Source: Streptomyces sp. NBC_00154
GTDB lineage: Bacteria; Actinomycetota; Actinomycetes; Streptomycetales; Streptomycetaceae
Direction: 5' to 3'
DNA: 64,000 nucleotides
Assembly: GCF_026342835.1 (NCBI RefSeq)
Contig: NZ_JAPEMI010000001.1
Span: 7,508,501-7,572,500 of the forward strand
The notes beneath the pieces were generated by a model, which saw nothing but the letters and a program-made list of their open reading frames with translations, made no database searches and was not told the DNA's origin. How positions within the stretch are numbered: position 1 is the first letter of the stretch; the number at the start of each line of letters is the position of its first letter. Positions 17,855 through 26,346 of the stretch are shown here, piece by piece. The position numbers and the translations under genes were made by a program.

Positions 17855-18841
17855 GTGAGACGGCACAAGGGCGGCATAGGGATCGCACTCGTCACGGGTG
17901 TGATGCTGGTGGGCGCGAGTGCCTGCGGCGGGGGCGGCAGTCACAAGGCGAGCGGGGACGACGCAAAGGCGTCGCGCAAGCCGAGCGCGAGTGTCTCGCC
18001 GTCACCGACAAAGCCCGCGGGTCCGCCGATGCTGCTGGAGACGATCACGCCACAGACGGGAACCACGGTGGGTGTGGCCATGCCGATCTCGGTGATCTTC
18101 ACGAACCCGGTCGCGGCCAAGGCGCGGGCCACGGTGGAGAAGCACATGAAGGTGAGCGCCTCGCAGCCGGTGCCCGGCGCCTGGCACTGGTTCGGCGACA
18201 AGCGCGCCGACTGGCGGCCGAAGGAGTACTGGCCCTCCGGTACAACGGTGAAGATCGACGCCGACATGAAGGGCGTCAGCAACGGCAACGGGCGTTACGG
18301 CGTGCACAGCTACACGCACACCTTCAAGATCGGTGACGACGTGCGCGCGGATGTCTCGGTGACCGGCCACACCATGAAGGTGACCCGGAACGGCAACGTG
18401 GTGCGCACCCTGTCGATCAATGCGGGCAGCGCCCAGTATCCGACGTGGAACGGCACGATGGCCGTCATTGACAAGCAGGAGAAGGTCCACATGACCTCCT
18501 GCAGCGTCGGTATCAGCTGCGACAAGGGCAACCCCAACTACTACGACCTGACGCTGCCCTGGGACGTCCACCTCACCCAGTCCGGCACATACGTGCACTA
18601 CTCGACCGGCGACCCGAATCCGGGCAGCGGCAGCGCCCGCGGCTCGCACGGCTGCGTCCACCTGTCCCTGTCGGACGCCAAGTGGTTCTACGGCCAGGTG
18701 AAGCAGGGCGATCCCGTCACCATCACCGGCTCGCCCCGTGCCAAGGCGCCGGCCGACAACGGCTACGCCGCCTTCAACCTGGGATGGGACCAGTGGCTCG
18801 CGGGCAGCGCCTCCGGGGAGGGGACGACCGCGACGCTGTGA
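17855..18841 (+). CDS. L,D-transpeptidase lipoprotein
   Basis: GTG 17855 gives VRRHKGGIGIALVTGVMLVG followed by ASACGGGG, a lipoprotein-type signal; the frame is open upstream to 17795. 328 residues: Ser/Pro linker (PSASVSPSPTKPAGPP), an immunoglobulin-like BIG_10-type domain (about 60-170), then the YkuD catalytic domain with SHGCVHLS near residue 265, containing the nucleophilic Cys and preceding His. A C-terminal extension (about 35 residues) has Trp/Gly. It forms 3-3 peptidoglycan cross-links outside the membrane. Copy 2 of the 186-bp repeat ends 170 bp upstream. Confidence 0.92.
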   Translation: MRRHKGGIGIALVTGVMLVGASACGGGGSHKASGDDAKASRKPSASVSPSPTKPAGPPMLLETITPQTGTTVGVAMPISVIFTNPVAAKARATVEKHMKVSASQPVPGAWHWFGDKRADWRPKEYWPSGTTVKIDADMKGVSNGNGRYGVHSYTHTFKIGDDVRADVSVTGHTMKVTRNGNVVRTLSINAGSAQYPTWNGTMAVIDKQEKVHMTSCSVGISCDKGNPNYYDLTLPWDVHLTQSGTYVHYSTGDPNPGSGSARGSHGCVHLSLSDAKWFYGQVKQGDPVTITGSPRAKAPADNGYAAFNLGWDQWLAGSASGEGTTATL

Positions 18842-19028
18842 CACGCTGCGGTGGCGGCGCCGGTCCACAAGAGCCCCGGAGACGGCCCAGGCGCGCCCCC
18901 GGCCGGTGGCCCGCGCGGCCGACCAGGATGCGGGCCATCCGGGCGAGGCGCCGGGCCTGTACGGCATGGTGCCCAGGGCCGTGGCGCCCCGCGGCGGATG
19001 CTGATGCCTCCCCCTGCAGGAGAGGCCC

Positions 19029-19613
19029 GTGAGTGATCCCAGCCCCCGAGTGACCCCGAGGCCGGCATCTCTCGCAGCAGGCGACATTCCCGCTCCCGGG
19101 GTCATCGGCATCGGACTCGCCGCGGTGCTGACGTTCGCGCTCGCTCAGGGGTCGTGGCAGTGGTTCGCCACGTTCATCGGGGTGACGCTCCTTGCAGTGA
19201 TGCTCGCCTTCCAGCGACGGGCGGAGTGGGCGCCGGGCATTGGCTCGGCGTACATGCGCGGCCTGGTCGCGTACGCCCTGGTCGTCGGCCTGTGCGTGGC
19301 GATCGCACTTGCGCCCCTGCTGCAGCGCCGGGCCTGGCTGTTCCCGATGCCGGGTACACGCAGCGAGTGCGAGCTGATGGGCAGGTACGAGGCCCTCCAG
19401 GTGAAGGCCGCGCTGGGGAACCTGGCCGGCAGTGACGGTGCTGCGCTGGCGTTCGCGCAGGAGGTCCAGGCCCGCAAGGCCGTTGCCGAGTGCCTGGCGG
19501 CCACGACAACTCTGTGGCTGCCCCTGTACGGGCTGGGGGTGGCGGTGCTGGTGGGGGCGGCTACGTGGTCGCGTGATCGGGCCCGGGCCCGGCCCGGCTC
19601 CGTCGGCTGCTGA
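19029..19613 (+). CDS. Hypothetical membrane protein
   Basis: 194 residues from GTG 19029 with AGGAG upstream. Four predicted helices: GVIGIGLAAVLTFALAQ, WFATFIGVTLLAVMLAF, GLVAYALVVGLCVAIALAPL and a last one at LWLPLYGLGVAVLVGAATW. The loop between helices 3 and 4 (about 65 residues) holds two Cys (SECELMG, AECLAA) that may pair outside the membrane. I do not recognise the family. Confidence 0.6.
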   Translation: MSDPSPRVTPRPASLAAGDIPAPGVIGIGLAAVLTFALAQGSWQWFATFIGVTLLAVMLAFQRRAEWAPGIGSAYMRGLVAYALVVGLCVAIALAPLLQRRAWLFPMPGTRSECELMGRYEALQVKAALGNLAGSDGAALAFAQEVQARKAVAECLAATTTLWLPLYGLGVAVLVGAATWSRDRARARPGSVGC

Positions 19614-19830
19614 GGTTCGGGTGCGAGCCGGTGCGGCCAGTTCGCCGATGCTGCACGGGGCCAGGTTGCCCGGACTGTCCTTCAGGTGTGCCCACACGCC
19701 CTCGGCCGGGTTGAGGTCGGGCGTGTACGAGGGGAACGGAAGACCGGTCAGCCGGCTGCGGCCCGCGTACAGCTCGCGCGTCGCGGCGTCGACGCGATAC
19801 GGCCGAGACCGACTTTCGCAACAGGTCCTG
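19612..19830 (-). pseudogene. IS630-type transposase fragment
   Basis: On the minus strand LPFPSYTPDLNPAEGVWAHL followed by LAPCSIGELAA matches the C-terminal DDE region of IS630/Tc1-like transposases (PDLNPxE). No N-terminal part and no intact ends are seen. It abuts the 3' end of the membrane protein gene. Confidence 0.7.
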
Positions 19831-19927
19831 GGCGGGCTGGGGTGACGACGGGGTCGGTCAGTTCGACCACCACTGTTGGGGGCGTTGGGCGTGAGGGCCT
19901 GGGGACAGGACTCCGTGGCCTCGTAGG

Positions 19928-20566
19928 TCAGGTGAGTGCAGAGTCGGTGAGCTCCGGACGCAGGGGCGGCCGGTGTGGCAGTGCGCTCGGGGTGGGGGTG
20001 CGCAGCCCGTCGAGGGCCAGTTCGAGGTAGCGGCGCCAGGCTTGCGGCTGCGTAGCGAGCAGGGGCGCTGCTGTCTGGTGGATGCCGCCGAGCAGCAGCA
20101 CGATGTCCGTTCCGGTGATGTCGCTGCGGATGGCGCCTTGTTCGCGTGCGCGAGCGGTGAGTGCCTCGACGGAGACGCAGAGTTCTGCGATCGCATCCCG
20201 CACCTCGGAGTGCTGCAGTGACGGGTGCCCGATCACTTCGCAGAAGGCGCGGTCGGCGGCCAGCGCCTCGACGCCGTGGGTCATGAACTCCCTCAGCGCC
20301 GCGGCCGCGTCGTCGGCTTCGAGGGCGCGGCCTGCCGATCCGGCGAGCCGGTCCAGCAGCCGGAGCATGATCGCTGCCAGTAGGTCTTCCTTGGTGGGGA
20401 AGTGTCGGAACACGGTGCCTTTGGCGAGGCCTGCGCGCTGGGCGATCTCGCCCATCGAGGCTTCCAGGCCGTGTTCGGCGAAGGCTGCGGCCGCGGCGTC
20501 GAGCAGGAGGCGTCGATTGCGCACCATGTCCGCCCGCTGGCCGGGAGTGGTTGTCGCTGCAGTCAT
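19928..20566 (-). CDS. TetR-family regulator
   Basis: 212 residues. HTH: SMGEIAQRAGLAKGTVFRHF (about 37-56) then PTKEDLLAAIMLRLLDRL. The C-terminal domain (FCEVIGHPSLQHSEVRDAI; GIHQTAAPLL) resembles regulators of SDR/efflux genes. Divergent from the SDR at 20725; two TGACC-N4-GGTCA sites lie between the genes. Confidence 0.9.
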   Translation of the reverse strand: MTAATTTPGQRADMVRNRRLLLDAAAAAFAEHGLEASMGEIAQRAGLAKGTVFRHFPTKEDLLAAIMLRLLDRLAGSAGRALEADDAAAALREFMTHGVEALAADRAFCEVIGHPSLQHSEVRDAIAELCVSVEALTARAREQGAIRSDITGTDIVLLLGGIHQTAAPLLATQPQAWRRYLELALDGLRTPTPSALPHRPPLRPELTDSALT

Positions 20567-20601
20567 CGGTGCCTCCTTCTGTTGTGCACCGTATCACAAC
20601 A

Positions 20602-20650
20602 TGACCGATGGGTCAGGTTAGCTGCTAGGGTCAACATGACCCACCGGTCA
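20602..20650. promoter_or_regulatory. Twin TetR operators TGACC-N4-GGTCA
   Basis: TGACCGATGGGTCA (20602-20615) and TGACCCACCGGTCA (20637-20650) are matching palindromes 35 bp apart between divergent TetR and SDR genes. They most likely bind the TetR protein. Confidence 0.85.
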
Positions 20651-20724
20651 TCTTCACCGGTGCCGGCTGCCCAGCACCCCTGGCGGCCCGGGCTTCGAAC
20701 CACTGACTCCCCGGGAGGGAAAAC

Positions 20725-21462
20725 GTGAGCACCACCCTGGAAGGAAAAGTCGTCCTCGTCACCGGCGCGTCCTCGGGCATCGGCCGGGCCACCGCACTCG
20801 CCTTGTCGAAGTCGGGAGCCCGGGTTGCAGTCGGAGCTCGGCGGACCGATCGACTGAAGACCCTGACGGAGGACGCCTTTGGCGAGATTCTCCTTCTCGA
20901 ACTGGACGTCACCGACCGCCAGTCGGTGAATGATGCGGTCGCGGCAACCGTTGAGCACTTCGGAGCCCTCGACGTCCTCGTGAACAACGCGGGCGTCATG
21001 CTCAGCAGCCCGATCCTCGGCGCGGACACCACCGAGTGGACTCGTATGGTCGAGACCAACCTGCTCGGATCGATGTACATGGTCCACGCGGCTCTGCCCC
21101 ACCTGCTTGAGACCAAGGGCTCGGTGGTGCAGGTCTCCTCGACATCGGGACGGGTGGCATCAGCCACGAGCAGCGTGTACGCGGCTACGAAGTTCGGCAT
21201 CAACGCCTTCTCCGAGGCGCTACGGCAGGAGGTCACCGCGCAGGGCGTGCGCGTCGTCGTCATCGAGCCTGGATTCGTCGCGACCGAGCTCACCAGCCAC
21301 ATCACGGACCCGGCCATCCAGGCCGCGGCCAAGAGCATGGCCGAGTCGATGCGAACCCTCCAGCCCGAGGACATCGCCGCCGCAGTCGTCTACGCAGTCA
21401 CCCAGCCCGAACGCGTCGCCGTCAACGAGATCCTGATCCGACCGACCGACCAGACCCGATGA
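20725..21462 (+). CDS. Short-chain dehydrogenase/reductase
   Basis: 245 residues from GTG 20725 with GGGAGGGA upstream. TGASSGIG (14-21), NNAG near 90, Ser in SSTSGRVAS and YAATK near 153 give a complete classical SDR. PEDIAAAVVYAVTQP near the C terminus is typical of the 'clavaldehyde-dehydrogenase/YdfG-like' group, which reduces aldehydes or hydroxy acids. Regulated by the adjacent TetR through the twin operators (inference). Confidence 0.88.
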   Translation: MSTTLEGKVVLVTGASSGIGRATALALSKSGARVAVGARRTDRLKTLTEDAFGEILLLELDVTDRQSVNDAVAATVEHFGALDVLVNNAGVMLSSPILGADTTEWTRMVETNLLGSMYMVHAALPHLLETKGSVVQVSSTSGRVASATSSVYAATKFGINAFSEALRQEVTAQGVRVVVIEPGFVATELTSHITDPAIQAAAKSMAESMRTLQPEDIAAAVVYAVTQPERVAVNEILIRPTDQTR

Positions 21463-22027
21463 ACCTGGGGCGATCCCGCAGCCGGACCGTGCCGCGGCAG
21501 GGCTGCGGGCCGCTGCGCCGATGACCTCACATGCCCACGTCTGGCCCCGGAGGCCGCGCCGTTCCCGCTCGCGATTGCCGCACTCCCTGACCGCCCGTCG
21601 GCCGTGAGCTGGTCGCGCGCCTGGCCGGGACCCCGGCAAACCGGGCCGCGTCGATCGGGTGTCCGGTCGTGCGATGTGTGTCTGGATTGCACAGTGTTGT
21701 GGCTGTTACCGATGGGCGTGCTGCTGGATGGGTGGCTCACAAGGTGGTGCGGCAAGGCGTGCGGGGGAGCTGGAAATGGCTTGCTCCCGGCTGTGGGGCG
21801 GGTGCGTGCATCCGGCAGTCGGTGTCAGGGCCACGTCCGGGCGCGGTGTGTGATTCACGCAGTCGATAGTTACGGAAATGTCCGCATTCAGTAACGCGGA
21901 CCGGTGTTGCTGTCGGCGGTGGGGGAGGTGCCGCAGGCTGTGGGTTCTCGGCCTGAAGGGCCGGGGCCCGCACCGCGCAGCATGGCCCTTGACCAGGTCC
22001 TGGGCGCCTTTACTTGAGAGGACGTCA
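21463..22027. other. Intergenic, 565 bp
   Basis: No supported gene. Overlapping ORFs on both strands lack ribosome sites and family resemblance. The last part, with GAGAGGACG at about 22016, is the leader of the lamin-tail gene. Confidence 0.45.
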
Positions 22028-22507
22028 ATGTCTGCTTCCCGTACCGTCCGCCGCATTGCCGCTACCGCTCTGGCGGCCGGTTCCGTTGTCGCCGTGGTGG
22101 CGATGCCGGCTTCCGCCGACAGCAACCACGGCCACGGGTACGGCCGCCACCAGTCGTACTCCAACGTCGTCCTCGGCGACATCCAGTACGACAGCCCCGG
22201 TCGCGACGACTGGTCGAACCAGTCCCTGAACAGGGAGTGGGTGGAGGTCACCAACACCGGCCGCCGCGCGGTCGATCTGGACGGGTGGACGCTCTGGGAC
22301 CGTGAGGGCAACCTGTACCGCTTCGACGACCTGCGCCTGGCGGGCCGGGCCACGGTCCGTGTCCACACCGGGCGCGGCGATGACACCCGCCGGGACGTCT
22401 ACCAGGACAGCCGGGACTACATCTGGAGCAACTACGCCGACAAGGCCACCCTGCGCGACGACCACGGCCGCACCGTGGACACCCACTCCTGGGGCTACCG
22501 CCGCTGA
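22028..22507 (+). CDS. Secreted lamin-tail-domain protein
   Basis: 159 residues. Sec signal MSASRTVRRIAATALAAGSV ending near MPASAD. Mature part fits a single lamin tail domain: QYDSPGRDDW, REWVEVTNTGRRAVDLDGWT, LWDREGNLYRF, RVHTGRGDD, IWSNYADKATLRDDHGR. This beta-sandwich is common in secreted Streptomyces proteins alone or fused to nucleases; no nuclease domain here. GAGAGGACG precedes the ATG. Confidence 0.87.
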   Translation: MSASRTVRRIAATALAAGSVVAVVAMPASADSNHGHGYGRHQSYSNVVLGDIQYDSPGRDDWSNQSLNREWVEVTNTGRRAVDLDGWTLWDREGNLYRFDDLRLAGRATVRVHTGRGDDTRRDVYQDSRDYIWSNYADKATLRDDHGRTVDTHSWGYRR

Positions 22508-22537
22508 ACCGACCCCGCCACTGATTGCATCTGATCC

Positions 22538-22572
22538 GGCGTGCCACCACCCGCACAGGGCGGTGGCACGCC
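22538..22572 (+). terminator. Hairpin terminator after lamin-tail gene
   Basis: Perfect 11-bp arms (22538-22548, 22562-22572) around a 13-base loop, 31 bp after the stop codon. Confidence 0.75.
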
Positions 22573-22817
22573 GTACGTCAGGGCGGCCCCCGCTGGGATG
22601 GCCTCGTGCCGACAATGCATGTGCACACCGGTGCCGGCGCCTGCACCGGACGCGGCAGCCCCCTCGTCCCCGGCGCCGTCGCCCTGGCCGGTGAGCCTGT
22701 GCGCTCCTTGAGCCAGGACATCTCCGGGGCAGTGAGCGGACGATGTGGTTCACGCCGACCCGCCGGTGCGGGCCCGGGCCCCGGCAACCCAGCCCTGGAG
22801 TGCAGTCGGCTGTTGGG

Positions 22818-23741
22818 TCAATCCGTGGGCCGGTGTGCCTGGTTCGCCTCGCGGAGAGCCGCCCAGGCGTCTGCTATGGGGCCGACGTGCCCGAGCTTGT
22901 CCGGGTTGTTCACCGTGCGGATCATCTGGATCCGCCCGTCGAGTACGTCGAGCGCCCAGGTGCTGAGAACCTGGCCGTCCCGGTCGCGGAGGATCGCACC
23001 CGGCTGGCCGTTCACCTGCTGCGGCTCCACGATGCCGGCCCCCCTGATGACCAACGGGACGAACGCCGCGAGCACCCGGACCACGTGCTCGGCACCGAGG
23101 ATGACGGGCTTGAATTGCGGGGCCTTCCCGCCACTGTCACCGATCATCTGAACGTCGCCGGCCAGCAGCTCGGCCAGCCCGTCGACATCCCCTTCCCGGA
23201 AAGCGTCGAAGAACCGTTCGGCGAGCTCCTCGCGCTCCTTCCGGTCGGCTTCGAACCGGGGCCGGCCCGCTTCCATGTGACGGCGCGCCCGCACCGCGAG
23301 CTGGTGGCACGCCGCCTGCGACCGTCCCACGGCCGATGCGATCTCCGGGAAGCCGAAGGCGAACACCTCCCGCAGCACGAAGACCGCGCGCTCGAGCGGG
23401 GTGAGCCGCTCCAGCAGGAGCAGGGCTGCGATCGACAGTGAGTCCGCCAGCTCCGCCGACCGCGCCGGATCCTCGTACGGGTCGGTCAGCAGCGGTTCGG
23501 GGAGCCACGGCCCGACGTACTCCTCCCGCCGGACGCGGGCCGAGCGCAGCACGTCGATCGAGATCCGGGTGACCACGGTCGACAGGAACGCCTTGGCCGA
23601 CCCGGGCTGGGCGGAGGTGGCCTGGTAGCGCAGCCAGGTCTCCTGGACCGCGTCCTCGGCCTCGCTCACACTGCCCAGGATCCGGTAGGCGATCGAGAAC
23701 AGCAGCGGCCGCAGCTCCTGGAACTCTTCGGTCTTCGTCAC
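22818..23741 (-). CDS. ECF41-type RNA polymerase sigma factor
   Basis: GTG 23741 (VTKTEEFQELRPLLFSIAYR) has a strong GGAGGAG upstream; the frame is open to 23771. 307 residues: sigma region 2 (AYRILGSVSEAEDAVQETWL), linker with GPWLPEP, region 4 (LTPLERAVFVLREVFAFGFPEIASAVG) and a SnoaL-like C-terminal domain with NNPDKL. WLPEP and NPDKL are hallmarks of ECF41, where the C-terminal domain regulates sigma activity instead of an anti-sigma factor. ECF41 genes often adjoin a carboxymuconolactone decarboxylase or oxidoreductase gene; here the SDR at 23919-24686 lies upstream in the same direction. Confidence 0.93.
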   Translation of the reverse strand: MTKTEEFQELRPLLFSIAYRILGSVSEAEDAVQETWLRYQATSAQPGSAKAFLSTVVTRISIDVLRSARVRREEYVGPWLPEPLLTDPYEDPARSAELADSLSIAALLLLERLTPLERAVFVLREVFAFGFPEIASAVGRSQAACHQLAVRARRHMEAGRPRFEADRKEREELAERFFDAFREGDVDGLAELLAGDVQMIGDSGGKAPQFKPVILGAEHVVRVLAAFVPLVIRGAGIVEPQQVNGQPGAILRDRDGQVLSTWALDVLDGRIQMIRTVNNPDKLGHVGPIADAWAALREANQAHRPTD

Positions 23742-23918
23742 GCCGGCTCCTCCTTGGAACGTGGCCGCCACGAGGGTGGCGCGGCTTTCCGTGGGAGGAG
23801 CCGCGCCCCTCGGTCATCAACTACCACTGCCTGTTGTTTCGCCGGCAGAGGGGCCGGCCACGTGGTGATCCGCGAAGGCGCCGTGGCCCGTGAAACACGC
23901 CGCTGTTCAGGGCCACCG

Positions 23919-24686
23919 TCACCAGGGCACCGAGCCGTCCTCGCTGAAGAACCCGGCGGTCGGTCCGTCTGCGCCGAGGGTAGCCAGGCGCACCACGACT
24001 GCGGCGCCCTGCGCGACCGTGAGGAAGCCGGTGTGGTTGTTGCTGTCCGTGTCGACGTAGCCGGGGGCGGCTGCGTTGACGAGAAAGCCGTCCTTGCGCA
24101 GTTCATTGGCGTACTGCACGGTCAGCGCGGTCAGCGCGCTCTTGGACGGCGAGTACGCCGCAGACGGCAGCAGTGCGGCAAAGGGGCCGTCCGGATCACT
24201 GGCGAGGGTCAGCGACGCGGCGTGACTGCTGACGTTCACGACGCGCGGCGCCGGTGACCGCCGCAACAGCGGCAGCATGGCGTTGGTCACCGCGATCACC
24301 CCGAAGACGTTGGTCTCGAACACCGCCCGGACCATGTTCAGGCCGATGGTGCTGGGGACCTGATCGTGGGCGTCTTCGGGCGAGACCTGTCCGGAGCCGG
24401 TGATGCCGGCGTTGTTGATCAGCACGTCCAGGTGGCCGAAGCGCTCCTCAACCTGCTTCGCGGCCTCGCGGACGGTGGCCTGGTCGGTGACGTCCAAGGT
24501 GACCGCGTGCGCGTCGCCGCCTGCCGCGCGCAGCGCCGCCGCTGCCTCCTCGCCGCGCCGGGGGTCTCTGGCGCCGATCAGGACCGTCATGTCCAGCGCG
24601 GCGAGTTGCTCGGCAACCCCACGGCCGATCCCCTTGTTCGCCCCGGTAATCAGCGCGACCTTCCGGTGTGTGGTCTCCTCGCTCAT
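23919..24686 (-). CDS. Short-chain dehydrogenase/reductase
   Basis: 255 residues from ATG 24686 (AAGGAG upstream); the frame is open further but without ribosome site. TGANKGIG (residues 14-21), NNAG near 92, NVSSHAAS and YSPSK give the SDR catalytic set. It resembles the NKGIG carbonyl-reductase-like group, as does the SDR at 4181. It lies 177 bp upstream of the ECF41 gene on the same strand and could be its target or partner (inference). Confidence 0.87.
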   Translation of the reverse strand: MSEETTHRKVALITGANKGIGRGVAEQLAALDMTVLIGARDPRRGEEAAAALRAAGGDAHAVTLDVTDQATVREAAKQVEERFGHLDVLINNAGITGSGQVSPEDAHDQVPSTIGLNMVRAVFETNVFGVIAVTNAMLPLLRRSPAPRVVNVSSHAASLTLASDPDGPFAALLPSAAYSPSKSALTALTVQYANELRKDGFLVNAAAPGYVDTDSNNHTGFLTVAQGAAVVVRLATLGADGPTAGFFSEDGSVPW

Positions 24687-24861
24687 GACCAGCTCCTTGT
24701 TGTCGAGGTGGGTTCTTCTCAGAACCTGTCTTCGCAACCTGAGACGAGACAGCCCGGCCATCTCTGACATGCGGACAGAAAACAATGTTCTCGGTCGAGA
24801 TGGTCTGGCCGGCGTCAGGCAGGACGGTCTGCTCGCCTTCGTTCGGATCACTCCGGGACTG

Positions 24862-25002
24862 ATGATCCGGGGGTGCCGGGTGGCTCGGCCGAAGCCGTGG
24901 GAAGTCGATGACGAGCTGTGGGCGGTGATCGAGCCGCTGCTGCCCAAGGTCGAGCGTCGGACCCGGCATCCCGGTCACAAGTGGCATCCGGACCGGCTGG
25001 TG
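24862..25002 (+). pseudogene. IS5-family transposase N-terminal fragment
   Basis: WEVDDELWAVIEPLLPKVER followed by RTRHPGHKWHPDRLV is the typical N-terminal start of IS5-family (IS1031/IS903-like) transposases. It breaks off after about 47 codons, four bases before the 25-bp direct repeat at 25006. Confidence 0.75.
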
Positions 25003-25005
25003 GCC

Positions 25006-25030
25006 GACCACCCTCGGCATCACGTGATCA
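25006..25030 (+). repeat. 25-bp direct repeat, left copy
   Basis: Identical over 25 bp to 25922-25946. It contains ATCACGTGAT, a 10-bp palindrome. Together the two copies enclose 891 bp with the TraB-like gene. Confidence 0.8.
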
Positions 25031-25087
25031 GACCAGCCGTAACGCCGCCGTCTGCCGGGCCGCGCAGAACCGGTTTCGCCCGGCGGT

Positions 25088-25789
25088 CTACGCCGGGACA
25101 AGGACGGTAAGCCACTCCGCTTCACGTGGCCGGTACCCGTAACGATTCCTCAGCCCCGACACGATCGCCGGGACGTGGCCGGCTCCGTAGACGATGGCCA
25201 CCCGGATCGGCTCGTCGCCGCGCTCCGCGTGGATCTCGCCGAGCGCGTCGAGCAACCGCTGGTCGCGCCGACCGGTCATCGCATGCCCCACAGGATCGTC
25301 GGCCATCATCTCCGCCCGCAGTGTCGACGGCAGATCCTCGACCACCAGGTCTTCGTCGAGGAAGGCGCGCGGACCGCGCAGCGCGAACACCAGGCCCATC
25401 ACGGGAGCCGCGACCATGAGCAGCAAGTACATCCACCGTGGCAGTGTCTTCAGGTCCGCGATCGCCTCCGCCGCGGTCACATCCGGGTTGATGACCTGCA
25501 CGGCCTCGGGAAGCAGCAGCTCTTCGCTCTGCTCCTGCAGGCCGTTGCGCCGCCGGCGTGGGGCGAACCGGTAAGCAAGCGTGAGGGCACTCACTCCGAC
25601 CGACTTCCCTCGGATTCCCTCGATGACTATGAGGTCGCATTCCCTGAGCCTGATGCGGACCTGGGAGTAGAACGTCGGCGACGCCACATGCAGCATCGGG
25701 AAGATCACGAACTCAAGTGGCGTCCCTGTCCGCCTCATGGTGATCACAGCAGATCGGACGGCATACCCGGTCACCTCGATGATCTGCAT
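25088..25789 (-). CDS. TraB/PrgY-like protein
   Basis: 233 residues from ATG 25789 with CACGGGGGA upstream. FVIFPMLHVASPTFYSQVR and DLIVIEGI near the N terminus and VAIVYGAGHVPAIVSGL near the C terminus are the GxxH and HxxGxxx features of TraB/PrgY/GumN-type hydrolase-like proteins. One hydrophobic stretch (WMYLLLMVAAPVMGLVFAL) near residue 130 may be a membrane helix. The family is proposed to be metal-dependent peptidase-like; its role in bacteria is mostly unknown. It sits between 25-bp direct repeats. Confidence 0.65.
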   Translation of the reverse strand: MQIIEVTGYAVRSAVITMRRTGTPLEFVIFPMLHVASPTFYSQVRIRLRECDLIVIEGIRGKSVGVSALTLAYRFAPRRRRNGLQEQSEELLLPEAVQVINPDVTAAEAIADLKTLPRWMYLLLMVAAPVMGLVFALRGPRAFLDEDLVVEDLPSTLRAEMMADDPVGHAMTGRRDQRLLDALGEIHAERGDEPIRVAIVYGAGHVPAIVSGLRNRYGYRPREAEWLTVLVPA

Positions 25790-25921
25790 GATTCCCCCGT
25801 GAACCTCGTCCGGTTTCCCTTCCACCCGTATCAGGACACGAGCCCGCCCAGGGCCGTGGTTCCCTCCGGCGCAAGCTGCTGTCGGACTACGCAGACGCTC
25901 CCGCGACACCACCCGGCCGCT

Positions 25922-25946
25922 GACCACCCTCGGCATCACGTGATCA
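25922..25946 (+). repeat. 25-bp direct repeat, right copy
   Basis: Exact match to 25006-25030. It lies 132 bp upstream of the TraB-like start and directly before the small acidic ORF. Confidence 0.8.
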
Positions 25947-25971
25947 AACGGCCACACCGCGAAAACGACGG

Positions 25972-26103
25972 ATGCGGTCATCCGAAGGCGTCGACCCGGA
26001 CGACGACCTGTTCGAGCCTGAGTACGTCGGCGTCGAGTACGACGACGCCTTCTACGAAGTGTTGCGCGACAGCTGCAACGCCTTCGACGAAGACGACGGA
26101 TGA
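25972..26103 (+). CDS. Small acidic ORF, 43 aa, unrecognised
   Basis: Very acidic (GVDPDDDLFEPEYVGVEYDD; ending NAFDEDDG). No clear ribosome site. The frame is closed by TGA at 25921, at the edge of the 25-bp repeat. It might be a real small protein or the last part of a gene cut by the repeat. Confidence 0.35.
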   Translation: MRSSEGVDPDDDLFEPEYVGVEYDDAFYEVLRDSCNAFDEDDG

Positions 26104-26346
26104 CAGGCGTGCCCCGCGTTGGAGCGCTGCGGCGCGAGATCCCCACACCGGCGGGCGTGTAGAAATGCGGCGAACTCCTTGTTCTCTCCCACGGAGGAGG
26201 CGTTCACGCGCGGAACAGTAACGGAGGGAAAGCAAGTTGATCTGGGAGGCGACAGTGCCGACCCGAGCAACGGTTCGGCACACGCCGTCAAGTGAGCGCT
26301 GGAGCACTCCAAGAGCTGTCCCCGGCCGGCCGACGTCCGCAGTGAG
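26104..26346. other. Intergenic, 243 bp
   Basis: No supported gene between the small acidic ORF and the end of the phosphatase gene. No hairpin was noted. Confidence 0.4.
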
